A stretch of DNA of 64,000 nt, taken from Locusta migratoria (Eukaryota; Arthropoda; Insecta; Orthoptera; Acrididae). A program made the translations under genes and the position numbers. The stretch covers positions 759,825,006 through 759,889,005 of the forward strand of contig CM048745.1 of NCBI GenBank assembly GCA_026315105.1, read 5' to 3'. Below, in pieces: positions 1 through 10,305 of this stretch (its first letter is position 1; each line of letters starts with the position of its first letter). Below the pieces are notes generated by a model. It had not been told where the DNA came from, did not search any database, and saw only the letters and a list, made by a program, of their open reading frames with translations.

Positions 1-231
1 TTCCTAAATCTGGGCAGCTGTAATGAATGGTGTACCACAGGGTCTGGTCTTGAGTCCTATGCTATTCTTGATATATATTAACAATTTGCCATTCTATATT
101 CACAATGATGCTAGCTACTTCTTTCTGCTGACGATACAAGTATAGAAATAAAAAAATAAACTGATGAATTTGTAAACAATGTCTTTCAGAAAATTATTAT
201 AAATATTATAAATTTGATAAAACACGGTATC
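1..231 (+). pseudogene. LINE reverse transcriptase fragment (jockey/CR1-like)
   Basis: Reading from about base 23, the translation runs MNGVPQGLVLSP, then LFLIYINNLP, which is the RT block that precedes the catalytic motif in non-LTR retrotransposons (usual form GVPQGSVLGPLLFLIYINDLP). The next block is read in a shifted frame as SADDTS near 124-141, the position of the FADDTS catalytic box, so at least one frameshift lies between them. The fragment is cut by the window edge on the left. Downstream to 231 the frame is full of stops. This is an old dead copy. It belongs to the jockey/CR1-like side of the LINEs, but the exact clade cannot be fixed from so short a piece. Confidence 0.75.
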
Positions 232-385
232 TACAATACCCATACTGTAAATGGCATGACATAATTAATAAGTATAGACTCTGAGCAGAAATCTCTAGGT
301 GTGATAGAATATTCAAGGTTTTAGGTGTGTGCATTGACAACAAATTTGGAAGCAATACCTTGATGATTTACTGAAAGGCTTAGTT
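232..385 (+). repeat. LINE post-RT piece, left arm of a 154-bp inverted pair
   Basis: This block recurs in reverse complement at 1721-1874 with only scattered mismatches. In the plus direction part of it reads FKVLGVCIDNKFG, matching the 'FLGVxIDxKLxW' block that lies just after the RT catalytic site in jockey/CR1-type LINEs, so it fits as the continuation of the RT fragment to its left. The two copies are about 1.3 kb apart. Confidence 0.7.
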
Positions 386-779
386 TCAGGACCTTATGCT
401 ATTAGAGTTATTGTTTGTGACGAACATCTCCATAAATTAGTTTAATATGTCTGTTTTCATTCACATTACATAAAAATTAGTAATTAAAATAAATTCTACT
501 AAACTGACACCTTACAGGTCATTACGAATGCACTTCAGTTCACTCTTAATGTTTTGGCTACTTTTTAATGCACTTTCGTAAGTCTTAAAAACTATCATGA
601 GTTGAGAGTTCACATTGTTTGTCTCTGATAATTAATACTTTGCTCACTACTGTATATTTTTGAAATTATTTTTACTGTTATTAATAACCACTGTAACACA
701 AACGTATTGTCGTTCACATTATTTACGACAACAAAACGAAAAATTTCAATAAAGATACAAAATGTATTAAGATAAGTTT
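386..779. other. AT-rich unassigned stretch
   Basis: No coding pattern, SINE head or inverted repeat was recognised here. It is AT-rich and probably old transposon debris or unique intergenic DNA. Confidence 0.5.
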
Positions 780-790
780 ATTTATCATGA

Positions 791-982
791 GCCGGCCGCG
801 GTGGCCGAGGGGACTGAGGCGCTTCAGTCACGGTCTGCACGGCCACTACGGTCGGGGGTTCGAATCCCCCCTCGGGCATGGATATTTGTGTCGTCCTTAG
901 TTGTAGGTAGTTCATAAGTAGTTTGTAAGTTTAGGGACTGATGACCCCGTAGTTAAGTTCCTTAAGCTTAACAAACATAAAC
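791..982 (+). repeat. tRNA-derived SINE with 11-bp target duplication
   Basis: The head carries a tRNA-like A box (GGTGGCCGAGG) and B box (GGTTCGAATCC), followed by the family body ending in ...CTGATGACCCCGTAGTTAAG and a tail rich in acaaacat. It is flanked by a perfect direct repeat ATTTATCATGA at 780-790 and 983-993, the target-site duplication of LINE-driven insertion. The intact flanks suggest a fairly recent insertion. The same family recurs at 11213, 27382, 57247 and 58974, and related subfamilies at 18848, 39163, 39385, 49281 and 51920. Confidence 0.92.
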
Positions 983-993
983 ATTTATCATGA

Positions 994-1244
994 AAAGATA
1001 CTATTCGTAAAAATGTGATGATGGATAATTACGGTCTGGAGCCTTAGCACACTCGCAGCAATGTTAACTTGTTTTAACTAAGATGTATGACAAAGAAGGA
1101 GGCATCTTAACAGGACCTCAGACAATAATACTTGAGAGGACAATTTTTCTTAAATGTTACTAACTTGCCATCAATTAATATTTTTAAAGAGGTACTGAAG
1201 TGTAAATACGGTTTTGTACATACGTCATAAGACATTAATTATAA
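994..1244. other. unassigned AT-rich spacer
   Basis: Nothing recognised between the SINE and the RTE remnant. Confidence 0.4.
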
Positions 1245-2351
1245 ACGTTTCATATTGTGCTGTTCTGGTCGTCAGCCCGCAGAATGGTTTAATGCAGCAA
1301 TTAAACGCTTCCTTGCCCTGTGCACGTCTGAATCCCCCACGCGATCTACGCTTCACGAAAACCTCATATTTAGCCTTCTGTACTCCCTTTCCCTTTCATC
1401 ACTAAATGTACTTTTATTGTTTTCCATTTTGACAATTAAATTCAGTATCTACTGTGTTATCTATGGAAATTTGTTAGGCGTTGTGCATCTACCTATACGA
1501 TCATCTGTGTCCTTCATTATTCTATCTCTCAAAGCTACCCATTCTCTTTCTACTGTATTACTTTCCCCCGTTTCAATAAATCCTTGCCTAATGTTCCAAC
1601 TGAAACTCTTAACAACCTCTGTTTCATTCAGTTTCAGTTCCATCTCCTTATATCTTTCTGCAGTTTTTTAAATTTCAGTCAACAGTTCATGACAAATACG
1701 ATATGGTCACAGTCTACATCAACTAAGCCTTTCAGCAAATCATCAAGGTATTGCTTCCAAATTTGTTGTCAATGCACACACCTAAAACCTTGAATATTCT
1801 ATCACACCTACAGATTTCTGCTCAGAGTCTTTACTTATTAATTATGTCATGCCATTTACAGTATGGGTGTTGTACATACGTCTTTCAGTTGAAAACCTGG
1901 TTTCGAAAGTTTTAAAATCGCAAATCCAATCTGGTACTTACCAGTGTCACCTTGTCTCTTCCACGTATACAGCTTTCGTTCATGATGATTAGATCAAGTG
2001 TTGGTGACGATCAAATTGTGATCTGCAACAAATTCTAGTAGTTGACTTCCTCTATCATTTCTTTTCCACAGTCCACATTCACCTACTACTTTTCCTTCTC
2101 CTCCCTTTCCTACTACCGAGATCCTCTCCATCTCTCCCCTTAACTGTCTGGAGAATTTCTTTTCTCTCCACAAACAGTTTTTCGATCTCCTGATCATCGG
2201 CAGAGCTGGTTAGCAAATAAACTCGTGGGACTGTGATCAGTGTTGGCATCCTATCTATCTTTGCTATGATAATGCGTTTACTACGCCGTTAACATACCTG
2301 CATACCTACTTTCTTATTTACTATCAGACCTACTCCAGCGTTACCACCACC
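1245..2351 (-). mobile_element. RTE-type LINE copy, internally deleted and interrupted
   Basis: Read on the minus strand from about 2351, it matches the better copy at 11947-14538 block by block: an endonuclease region with ADHNLIVTNT near 1994-2197 (LVEFCTEHDLIVTNT in the better copy), then after an interruption the linker with EREWVALRDRIMK and IGR near 1461-1643, then a jump straight to an RTE 3' terminus near 1250-1295 (RC of ctgcattaaaccattctgcg). The whole reverse transcriptase is missing. The 1721-1874 block lies between the pieces corresponding to 'ggacatac' and 'tagactctgacc' of the better copy, so it was inserted into this RTE. Dead copy with many stops and frameshifts. Confidence 0.8.
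1721..1874 (-). repeat. LINE post-RT piece inserted in RTE, right arm of inverted pair
   Basis: Reverse complement of 232-385. It interrupts the RTE copy in its endonuclease region. Because the same 154-bp block is present twice with similar ends, it may be a short element or a duplicated fragment rather than two independent truncations. No clear target duplication was found. Confidence 0.7.
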
Positions 2352-2490
2352 AGTTGTTGTTGTTATGGTCTTCAGTCCGGAGACAGGTTTGGTGCAGCTC
2401 TCCACCCTACTCTACCCTGAGCCAGCCTTTTCATCTCCTCATAAGAACGGCAACCCACATTCACTTGAATCTGCTTACTATATGGGTACC
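2352..2490 (-). mobile_element. RTE 3' terminus fragment
   Basis: The reverse complement ends ...agagctgcaccaaacctgtc, then ccggactgaagaccataac and (AAC)n, the same 3' end as the RTE copy at 11947-14538. On the minus strand its (AAC)n tail runs directly into the interior of the next RTE copy (2351 downwards), a head-to-tail junction of two truncated copies. Confidence 0.85.
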
Positions 2491-3780
2491 ATAAAAAACC
2501 AGAACACATCGGTACACTATTGATAGGAAGTTCATATTCACAGGCGCGTACTCTTACAACAAAATTGGGCCATTACTTAATGCAGACAACATTACGCATG
2601 TCCTCTACTCATGCACACCCTACGCGGTATAGTCGTTTGACTATACAGAATAGTTACACAACACATTATTAGACATAACTGCTCTTAATTACGGTCAGTC
2701 CCAATGTAAACTTATACCGCCATACAATAAATATTGAAAAATACGTAATGAGAGGTTACACACTTCCCAGTACTTGAAAATTCAGTTTCTGCAAAGTAAG
2801 TAGTGTGACAGTTGTTTTTATCACATTCATTAAATGACAAAACAAGCTTTTGTCTGTGATTTTCATTTGACCCACCTGTTAGCGAATCAGTGTTTGCGTG
2901 GCTGGTCGTGAGTCTACTTTACATAAGGAGACGTACATTAACGATACAATCACCTGTAATCACTTAGTAGGGTGAATGCCGGAACCTGTACCAGGAGTCC
3001 GATGAAGCATAGACCTTGGGAAGTCACCTCTAAAAGTATGTACTGTTGTGTAACTCACAACAAAGTTGCGGTCATGGTCGGGGATGTGGAACTCAGTACG
3101 TATGGAAATTACGAATTTTTAACTAAGCACAACCGGATGTCAGATACTAAATATGTTCATTAATAACGGGACTGGAATCTGAAATGACGATAATAGCTAT
3201 TTTTGCCTAGCAGGCAATCGAATCCGGCTCAATTCTCAGTTGTATTATAGCTACTCATAGAAATGAAATTCTTACTTTTTCATTACCATCAGTGAGATCT
3301 ACACATGTACGCCTAGAGGTCACGGAACTAATAATTCATCATGCCTCAGAATCCAACCACACGTATGTCGTCGTTTTTGATCTAACGTAACTACGTTTCA
3401 GCTGTCACATCTCGGCCATTAGTAGTTATATGAGAATGGCGCACTTTGTAGAGTCCTGAAGGGATATGGCATCTTCAGGAAACAATGAAAATATGGGGAG
3501 GTATCATCTTGAAGGGTTCAAATAGTGAGAACTATTGAAATCGGACCTCAAATCACAGTCTAGTTCCAATGTTTTCAAAATCTCATGCTCATTGAAAAAG
3601 TGAAATTCAGGTCATTCGTTACATGACAACTGGTTCGTCAAAGAAGATGATATTGCTTATGTAAGAAAACTGATGAGAGACAGACTTTCTGCAAGTAGCC
3701 AAACACCCGAAGCTAATCCAAATCTGTGTCAGTAGTGAATGAAAATTTGTAAAGTTGCGTTGTTCTGCCTGTGAAAAAGT
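2491..3780. other. unassigned stretch
   Basis: No recognised repeat family, domain or RNA gene. Short open frames here show no family motif. Confidence 0.45.
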
Positions 3781-3782
3781 GT

Positions 3783-3802
3783 TATATATATATATATATA
3801 TA
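3783..3802. repeat. (TA)n microsatellite
   Basis: Pure TA dinucleotide run directly abutting the left end of the DNA-transposon remnant at 3803. Confidence 0.95.
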
Positions 3803-4583
3803 AAGGGTGGTCCACCGATGGTGACTGGGCTAAATAACTTACGAAGTAAGCATCAAACCAAAAAACTACAAAGAACAAAACTTTTCTAGCTTGAAGGGGT
3901 AAAACAAATAGCGCTACGGTTGGCCCGCTTGTGGCGCTGCCACATGTCAAACGGATAGCAACTGCGTTTTCTAAATTGGTACGTAAATAAATATGAATGC
4001 TTTATTTGTAACAATACTTTCGCTTTGTGATAGATGGCGCTGTAATAGTCACAAACGTGTAAGTACGTGGTATCGCGTAACGTTTCGCCAGTGCGGCCGG
4101 TATTTGCTTCATGATACATTACTCGCGTTAAAATGGACAATTAACCAATTGCAGAAAAGCTCGATATCGTATTTATTTTGAGCATTTATTGAAATCATGA
4201 GGTAATTACAGCTAATCACGCAGTAACAGCATGCGTTCTCATAATTTACCATAATTTCACAAAAGTACATTTATTTCATTGGAGAAACCGAAATAAAGTT
4301 CAAACGTACCTACGATCTGTGTTTTAATTTAAAAAACCTACCTGTTACCCACTGTTCATATAAAATTGTGAGCAATGTGTTTGTGAATATTACAACGCCA
4401 ACTCTCAGAAAGCGACAAAAGTGTCCCTAACAAAACATTCATATTTATTTACGTACTAGACGAATATGTAATGAATATGGGGGTACCTATTTAAAAATGC
4501 ATTTGATTTCCATTTGACCTATGGCTGCGCCATCTAGCGGGCCAACCATAGCGCCAACTGTTTTCCCCCTTCGAGGATTTTTT

Positions 4584-4585
<2 letters not shown>
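3803..4585 (+). mobile_element. DNA-transposon remnant with long imperfect inverted arms
   Basis: The left arm (GGGTGGTCCACCGATGGTGA...) contains a block near 3890-3960 (GGTTGGCCCGC, then GGCGCTGCCA and GTCAAACGG) that recurs inverted near 4515-4560 (ATGGCTGCGCCATC, then GCGGGCCAACC). This gives terminal inverted arms of well over 100 bp. Near 4134 the translation MDN-stop-PIAEKLDIVF looks like the start of an insect transposase N-terminal helix-turn-helix, but nothing of the rest survives, so it is an internally deleted copy. The right end is truncated at the palindrome that follows. I believe this is a mariner/IS630-type element common in locusts, but the superfamily is inferred from memory. 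Confidence 0.55.
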
Positions 4586-4586
<1 letters not shown>

Positions 4587-4618
<32 letters not shown>

Positions 4619-4643
4619 TAAAACTTTTGGGATTGATATCACA

Positions 4644-4704
<61 letters not shown>

Positions 4705-4728
4705 GATATCAATCCCAAAAGTTTTAGA
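4587..4728. repeat. (TA)n-centred perfect palindrome with 27-bp arms
   Basis: Arms 4617-4643 (TCTAAAACTTTTGGGATTGA...) and 4702-4728 are perfect reverse complements, with about 58 bp of (TA)n between them and another (AT)n run at 4587-4616. It could extrude as a cruciform or hairpin. Neither arm resembles a known TIR that I can name. Confidence 0.9.
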
Positions 4729-6750
4729 GTTTTATATAACTGGGTGGTATATGTAGTTGAGAATTTCTCCGATTTTTTTCCCCAGTAACCAATTGGAAAC
4801 GGCATTAATATGTACTTCACTGGTAAAACCGGTTTCTCGTCCAACACACAGCGAATTGCTATCCTAATGAAAAGTGAAGTCTTACTCTCGTAGCTTTACC
4901 GAACTATTACGGAATTTCGACAATATGGCTTTGAGAGCAGCTGCTTAATGAAACACACTTAAAGTATCCAGATACCATTTAGTCAACTAGTTCGTTCATT
5001 TGCAGTAGCAGTTATTTAACATATTGGTATTATATTTCATACCCCCAGATCAACTGGTTACTGAACATTACGAGACGTTTTATGGTGAAAGACTATGTAG
5101 CAGTGTCTTACTGAGATCCATAAAAGTGATTGTTGCTCTGTCACAGAGGAGTTAGAACGTTGCTATACCTCCAGTTGGGAACTAAGCTACTGCCCCTTAT
5201 TCTTTGCAGTGCGAAGATATTTTCAAGGAGGAAGAGAACAGCTACTGCGGTAATCACCTCCTGTTTGCCCTATGATGGCTCATCTAATTTGCAATGTAGG
5301 TAATGGGGGTTACTGAAGTTGCTGCGTGAAATTCATCTTCTAGTCTGTTATAGTACGTTTGACATGTCGATGACCCACCACAGATAAATTCATTCCGAAA
5401 CTTCGATTGAAATGCCACGAACGTATTAAGTGAGTCTTACAAGAACATCGTCTGTCAATCCAGCAAATAGCACAGAACAGCAGGGCGTGTTTAACTATGT
5501 TATCATGTCTCGATAAAATTTGTAGCAACAAAGTCTTCAGGTGGTATAGTATCTGAGTGGGTGTAAAACTTTAAGGAAGCATCTTGTGCTTTATTTCTCA
5601 AGATTAGCACCTCCCGTATTCGACATCAATGCTCCTTGATAGGCTAAAAAGTAACGTATTCCGATAGAAAGCGAACCTGAATAAGAAGTGTGTATATCGC
5701 AGTAAACGAGATACGTCCACTATCAGCAGCTCATCTGCACGAAACATCCACAAATCTGAACTGGTTGTTTGCACTTACAAGGTATTTCTGTCAGCCAGAT
5801 TTTGGGAACCACGTGAGCGTAACTATGTACATATTTTGCAATTTTTATATGTAAATCTACGCTATTTTGTCCTTGACACGTATAAAATTTGTTTTCTGTC
5901 AAAAATAGGCTGGGGTATTATCTGCCAGTAGTGCGTATGTAATCATTAAGCACAGTAATGAAATATATCGTACAAAGAATTCAAGTACTTATAACTCTGT
6001 AGAACTGTAGAAATCTAACATGCAGTTTGCCACTTTACTATTTAAGGTGTCTACCGCTGTCGAATATGAAACGTTGGAATAAAGTTTTAGGAATTCACAA
6101 CTACCTATGAGTCCAGAAGTATTAAATGAAGTTAACGCCAGCCGTGAAAGCTTATATTGCATGATTAATATGCACTTATTCGTGACTCTTCAACACTACA
6201 AAGCGTATATGTTACACAATCATTGCCCTAACATCATATTCAGACAATCACTGACCTATTTTAGTGTAATCATTAACAATGTACATATTTAAAGTTATTA
6301 TTAAAAACAGGGGAGATTGCAAAATTCTAGTCTTTAAATAATGATCGGTTTCCGTCTATAAAGACCATGGTCAGATGAATACCACCATCTTGGAAAGTTT
6401 GTGTGGCCTGCTGCATCTACAGACACCGCCTTCATGGTCGGTCATGAAATGAAAACAAAAGTTTTGCGATCTGCATTATTTTTAATTTTAACGATTACTT
6501 AAAGAGCGCTGCTTTGCTTAAGTTTACTTTCTAAAATTAGTATGAAATATGTTATCCATCCCGTCGAGAACTTACTATAACGAAGTATTTACATTACTAA
6601 TAATAACACAGTTTTAAGCGGCCACTTTCCGTTAAATATATGTAATATCATTATAATGTCAATGTTTCGACCGACAGTGCCCTTTTCTCTTCAGGTTTAC
6701 TGGCCGCTGAAGCCTGTGTTAATAATGACAGATATCTAACACCAACAGCG
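4729..6750. other. unassigned stretch, one hammerhead-like motif inside
   Basis: About 2 kb with no recognised transposon domain, SINE or host gene. Open frames are short and without motif. The only structured element noticed is the hammerhead-like core at 6349-6374. Confidence 0.45.
6349..6374 (-). other. degenerate hammerhead-like core
   Basis: On the minus strand it reads CUGACCA, a possible helix GUC/GAC with loop UUUAUA, then G and GAAAC. One base of the CUGANGA box differs (C for G), so activity is unlikely. Included because better examples of the same motif occur elsewhere in the window. Confidence 0.35.
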
Positions 6751-7590
6751 TGAAATAATGAAAACATTACGTTTTCCTGATGACATTTTAAATCTGTCAG
6801 AGAAAGTAAAGGAGCTGGAAGACTAATTGAACGGAATGGACAGTGTGTTGAAAGAAGCATACAAGGTGAACATTAACAAGAGCAAAACAAGTTTAATGAA
6901 ATGCAGTCTTATGAAATCTGATGATGCTGAAGTAATTAGATTCAAGAACGAAACAATAACAATGAAGGAAGCTTAGGGTTCAAAGTCCCGTCGACATCGT
7001 GGTCATTAGAGCCGGAAACAATAAAGGTGGTAGATGTGTTTTGTTACTTGGGTAGTAAAAGAACCATATGATGGTCGAATTACAGAGGATATAAAATGCA
7101 GAACGGCAATGGGAAGAAAATAATTTTAGAAGAAGATAAATTTGCTAACATTGAAAATTAATTTAAGTGTAAGGAAGTCTTTTTAGAAAGCATTTGTGAA
7201 GAGTGTTGCCTTGTCCGGGAGTATAACTTGGACGGTAAACACTTTAGACAAGAATAGGATAGAGGCGTTTGAAATGTGGTGCTACAGAAGAATTCTGAAG
7301 ATCGCGTTACTAATGACAAGGTACTAATGAAATTGAGAAGAAAAGAATATTTGCCATTCCTTGACTAAAAGAAGGGATCTATTGGTAGGACACATTCAGT
7401 AAATTTAGTATTGGAGGAAAGTGTGTGGTGGGAAAATCGCAGAGGGAGACCAAGAGACGAATACACAGATTCAAATGGATGTCGGTTGCCGTTCTTATGA
7501 GGAGATGAAGAGGCTTGCTCAGGATAGAGTAGGGTGGAGAGCTGCATCAAACCAGTCTCCGGACTGAAGGCAACAACAATACATGTAACA
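6751..7590 (+). mobile_element. RTE-type LINE, 3' half, degenerate
   Basis: It begins in the RT palm (acgttttcctgatgacatttt, the FADD region with the first Asp box damaged) and runs through the C-terminal region to agagctgcatcaaaccagtc, tccggactgaag and an AAC-type tail, aligning with 13750-14530 of the better copy. Numerous stops and indels. A 55-bp foreign insert with target duplication sits at 6960-7014. The left end is a 5' truncation, as is usual for LINEs. Confidence 0.85.
6960..7014 (+). repeat. 55-bp insertion with 10-bp target duplication
   Basis: The RTE sequence is interrupted by a piece with GAAGCTTAGGGTTCAAAGTC and GGTCATTAGAG. GAAACAATAA occurs at both flanks (6950-6959 and 7015-7024). 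The core matches the start of the repeat at 40731-40925, so it is a truncated copy of that family. Confidence 0.75.
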
Positions 7591-8319
7591 TCAATCAGTT
7601 TGCGTTCTGTTGGTGTTTTATTGTTGATCATATCTGCATTTCAGCCGGTAATGAAAAGTCATAGCAGTTCATTGTAGATATTTATAGATGAAAACTAAAT
7701 GTGCTACATTAAAAACACAGAGACAGTTTGCTGTACCGATCATCATAATTTTCAGTTGCCTCATCTGATTGTCATTTTTGATGTTTCATTCCTTGTTAAT
7801 GACGTCGCATAATAGGCAAAATCATTTTGATTGGAATCGACACTGGACATTAAACCCCAAAACGTACTGTCGAGAGAATATGCATAATATGATACAAAGC
7901 TTCCTTAATTGCTCATTAAATGCCACAGGTTCGACATTTTAAAGTAAGGAGAAAAGCGAAAATTAACTCAGAAAAAGTGTATGCTTACGTAATGCACGAG
8001 CTTATCGTCTCCTTTCACAGATCATGAGATAATTGTAATGCTAGCTGCTTTAAAATTATATAAAGGATATGACTTGAGTTCATTCGGACCGAACGACCTC
8101 CTCTGTATCGCGAATCTGCTATGATCACACGGCCGGCGCCTAATGGAATACTAAGCTGGATAAAAAAAAAGCCAGCCCCACTTTTCCGTTGTTTAAGAAA
8201 GGATTTCCATAAAAGTATGCAAAACGCAGAAGTTTTAAATGGAAATTGAGCCCTGGGTGTTGCGGAATGTTCACATGCGCGCAGAAGTATAATGGAGAAA
8301 CTTTAATGCGCAGCTATTC
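7591..8319. other. unassigned AT-rich stretch
   Basis: No recognised feature. Confidence 0.4.
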
Positions 8320-8660
8320 TGCGAATGAAACTTGACTGCAGAAAGAGTCAATGCGGAAGAGCTGCCTGCCGTCTTATTAGACGGGAGCGTCGCTTATTGC
8401 GTATTCACTGGCAGGGTGTACAGCCGGAGCGGCGAGCGCTAACCGAGCGTTACTGGCAGGACCGAGCCTCGCACACTGGTTGTGAGGGAAAACAGGCAAA
8501 ACAAGCGAGGGCTCCGAAAACACGGCCGGTCACATCGAGCCGCATCAATATTTGCCTCGTGTCTCACGTGGACGCGAGCATTAGGTCATATTTCCCTACT
8601 CTGCACGTCCTACATGTGGATTTATGACCGCATGGTAGTGCATTTCCGACAGACGTATTT
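8320..8660. other. GC-richer island of unknown nature
   Basis: Base composition rises here against AT-rich surroundings. Two overlapping forward open frames (8325-8627, 100 codons; 8482-8664, 60 codons) are present but lack any motif I recognise, and the predicted peptides are basic and low in hydrophobic pattern. It could be part of an untranslated exon, a promoter region or an unrecognised element. I make no functional claim. Confidence 0.3.
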
Positions 8661-9079
8661 CTAACTGTGCTGCATTTCTAAACCTACCCGATATAGGTAT
8701 AAGACCAGGCAGGGATTTTAATGTACTAAGACGATAAATATTGTAGCTAGGCCACGCATAAGCAAAATGTTCCAAACTGACGTACCCTAAATAATATAAA
8801 ATGATTTGTTGGCCAGCGACGATCTTTAACGAGCATTAATAAAACAATAATAATAATAAATAAAATCGGCTCCTAAGCCTGATAGGTGACCAAACCGCTG
8901 ACCATGTAGTTGAAACATTTAGACCACCCTGTGACAAAGAACGCATTTCTCAAATAAAAGGGGAAGTCACATCTAAAATCTCAGTGTTCAAATTAATACA
9001 ATTTCTCTTCACAATAGACTCCAACAGAATTGAACAATACATTAAACCGAAGTAAACACGATAAATTGCCTTGTGTAGA
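8661..9079. other. unassigned stretch
   Basis: AT-rich, including a short run of (AAT)n near 8840-8865. Nothing recognised. Confidence 0.4.
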
Positions 9080-9597
9080 TATCAACTCATTTTGGGAAAA
9101 TGTACTTCACCTGTAAAGGATACCGCGTATAAAACGCTTGTACGACCGCGTCTTGAGTATTGCTCAAGTGTTTGGGACCCGCAGCAGATCAGTTTAAAGG
9201 AAGACATAGAGGCAGTTCAGAGGCGAGCAGCTAGGTTTGTTACTGGGAGGTTGGACCAATGCGCGAGTGTCACGTAAATGCTCCTGCAACTCAATTGGGG
9301 ATCGGTGGAGGAAAGACAACGTTCTTTTCGTGAATTTCTGTTGAGGAAATTTAGAGGGTCGCAATTTGAAGCTGAGTGTTGTACGATCTTGCTGCCGCCT
9401 ACTTACATTTCGCGTGGTGATCACAAAGACAAGATAAGAGAAATTAGGGTTTGTACGGAGGCATATAAGCATTCTTTTTTTCCTCGTTCTAATTGGGAGT
9501 GAAATAGGAAAGGAAATGTCTGATAGTGGTACAGTGTATCCTCCGCCACGCACCTTACGGTGAATTGCAGAGTATGTACGTAGATGTAGATGTAGAA
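9080..9597 (+). mobile_element. CR1/L2-type LINE 3' fragment
   Basis: Translation gives TAYKTLVRPRLEYCSSVWDP, then DIEAVQRRAARFVTGR, LNWGSVEERQRSFREF and DKIREIRVCTEAYKHSFF, the C-terminal region downstream of RT. It is the same as 29088-29500 of the full element on the other strand (LEYCCPLWDP, VQRRAARFV, LGWKSLKERR, NKIREIR). One stop or frame change separates the two parts near 9277. The 3' end GCAGAGTATGTACGTAGATG with repeated GTAGAT units matches the full element's terminus (GCAGAGTATCTATGTAGATG). 5'-truncated copy. Confidence 0.9.
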
Positions 9598-9967
9598 CTA
9601 ATAAAGAGGCACTGAAAAGATACTGGACAGAAGGAAATTTCTGACAAACATGGATGTTGGTGGAAAAAATTGCTGATCTCCTTCCTCTCCAACATCCTAG
9701 ACAGAGGATTATTGCCCAAAGAGCTATAGGGTACAGATATAGTGGCAATTTGGAGACTACGTAAGACATCTGAGAAATATCCATATTGATCTGTACTTGT
9801 GAAATCTTGGAGAGACTCAGAATTATTGGCTCCGGTTTGGAACATATTCTAATTGAACAAGACAGTTTTAGGTTACACCGAAATTGCTGGCTTCCAAGAA
9901 AACGTAAACACATCTGTCGCATTCATAAACCCAAACGCAGCATACGACAGTCGGGAAACAAAGGATG

Positions 9968-9969
<2 letters not shown>
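9598..9969. other. unassigned stretch
   Basis: No recognised feature between the LINE end and the microsatellite. Open frames on both strands are without motif. Confidence 0.4.

Positions 9970-10056
<87 letters not shown>
9970..10056. repeat. compound (TA)n(GA)n microsatellite
   Basis: About 44 bp of TA followed directly by about 43 bp of GA with one AAAGAG interruption. Confidence 0.97.
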
Positions 10057-10066
<10 letters not shown>

Positions 10067-10280
10067 ATGGGGTCAATTTAATTCCATATGTGTAGTTACG
10101 GAATAAAAATCGGCTTAACTGTGGTAGTATTGTCGGTGAAGAATTTGTGCAAAAGCACTACTCTCGATTATAAACGTTTTCCCATTCCATTTCTGCGTAG
10201 TGTAGGGCAGCAATCGTGTTAAGTCAATTTCTGGAATAAAAGAATGTGTTGCTTTCTAAAATTTTTATTTAAATGACGCG

Positions 10281-10305
10281 TTTCGCCCGGTTAGGGCATC
10301 TTCAG
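10281..10305 (-). ncRNA. hammerhead ribozyme-like core
   Basis: Minus strand: CUGAAGA (fits CUGANGA), U, helix II GCCC/GGGC with loop UAACC, then GAAA followed by CGCGUC. The invariant core boxes are intact, helix II is perfect, and a GUC that could be the cleavage triplet follows closely, giving the very short helix III typical of hammerheads reported in Penelope-like elements. It lies at the 3' side of the Penelope-like remnant that ends at 11215. Helix I was not clearly resolved by eye. Confidence 0.6.

Noticed and set aside
791..880. Functional tRNA genes at the SINE heads
   Set aside because: Heads have A and B boxes but no complete cloverleaf with a paired acceptor stem, and all are followed by the SINE body and many by target duplications.
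4491..4847. Open frames full of Ile-Tyr repeats (also at 9786, 55693, 57796, 63043)
   Set aside because: They are translations of (TA)n microsatellites, not proteins.
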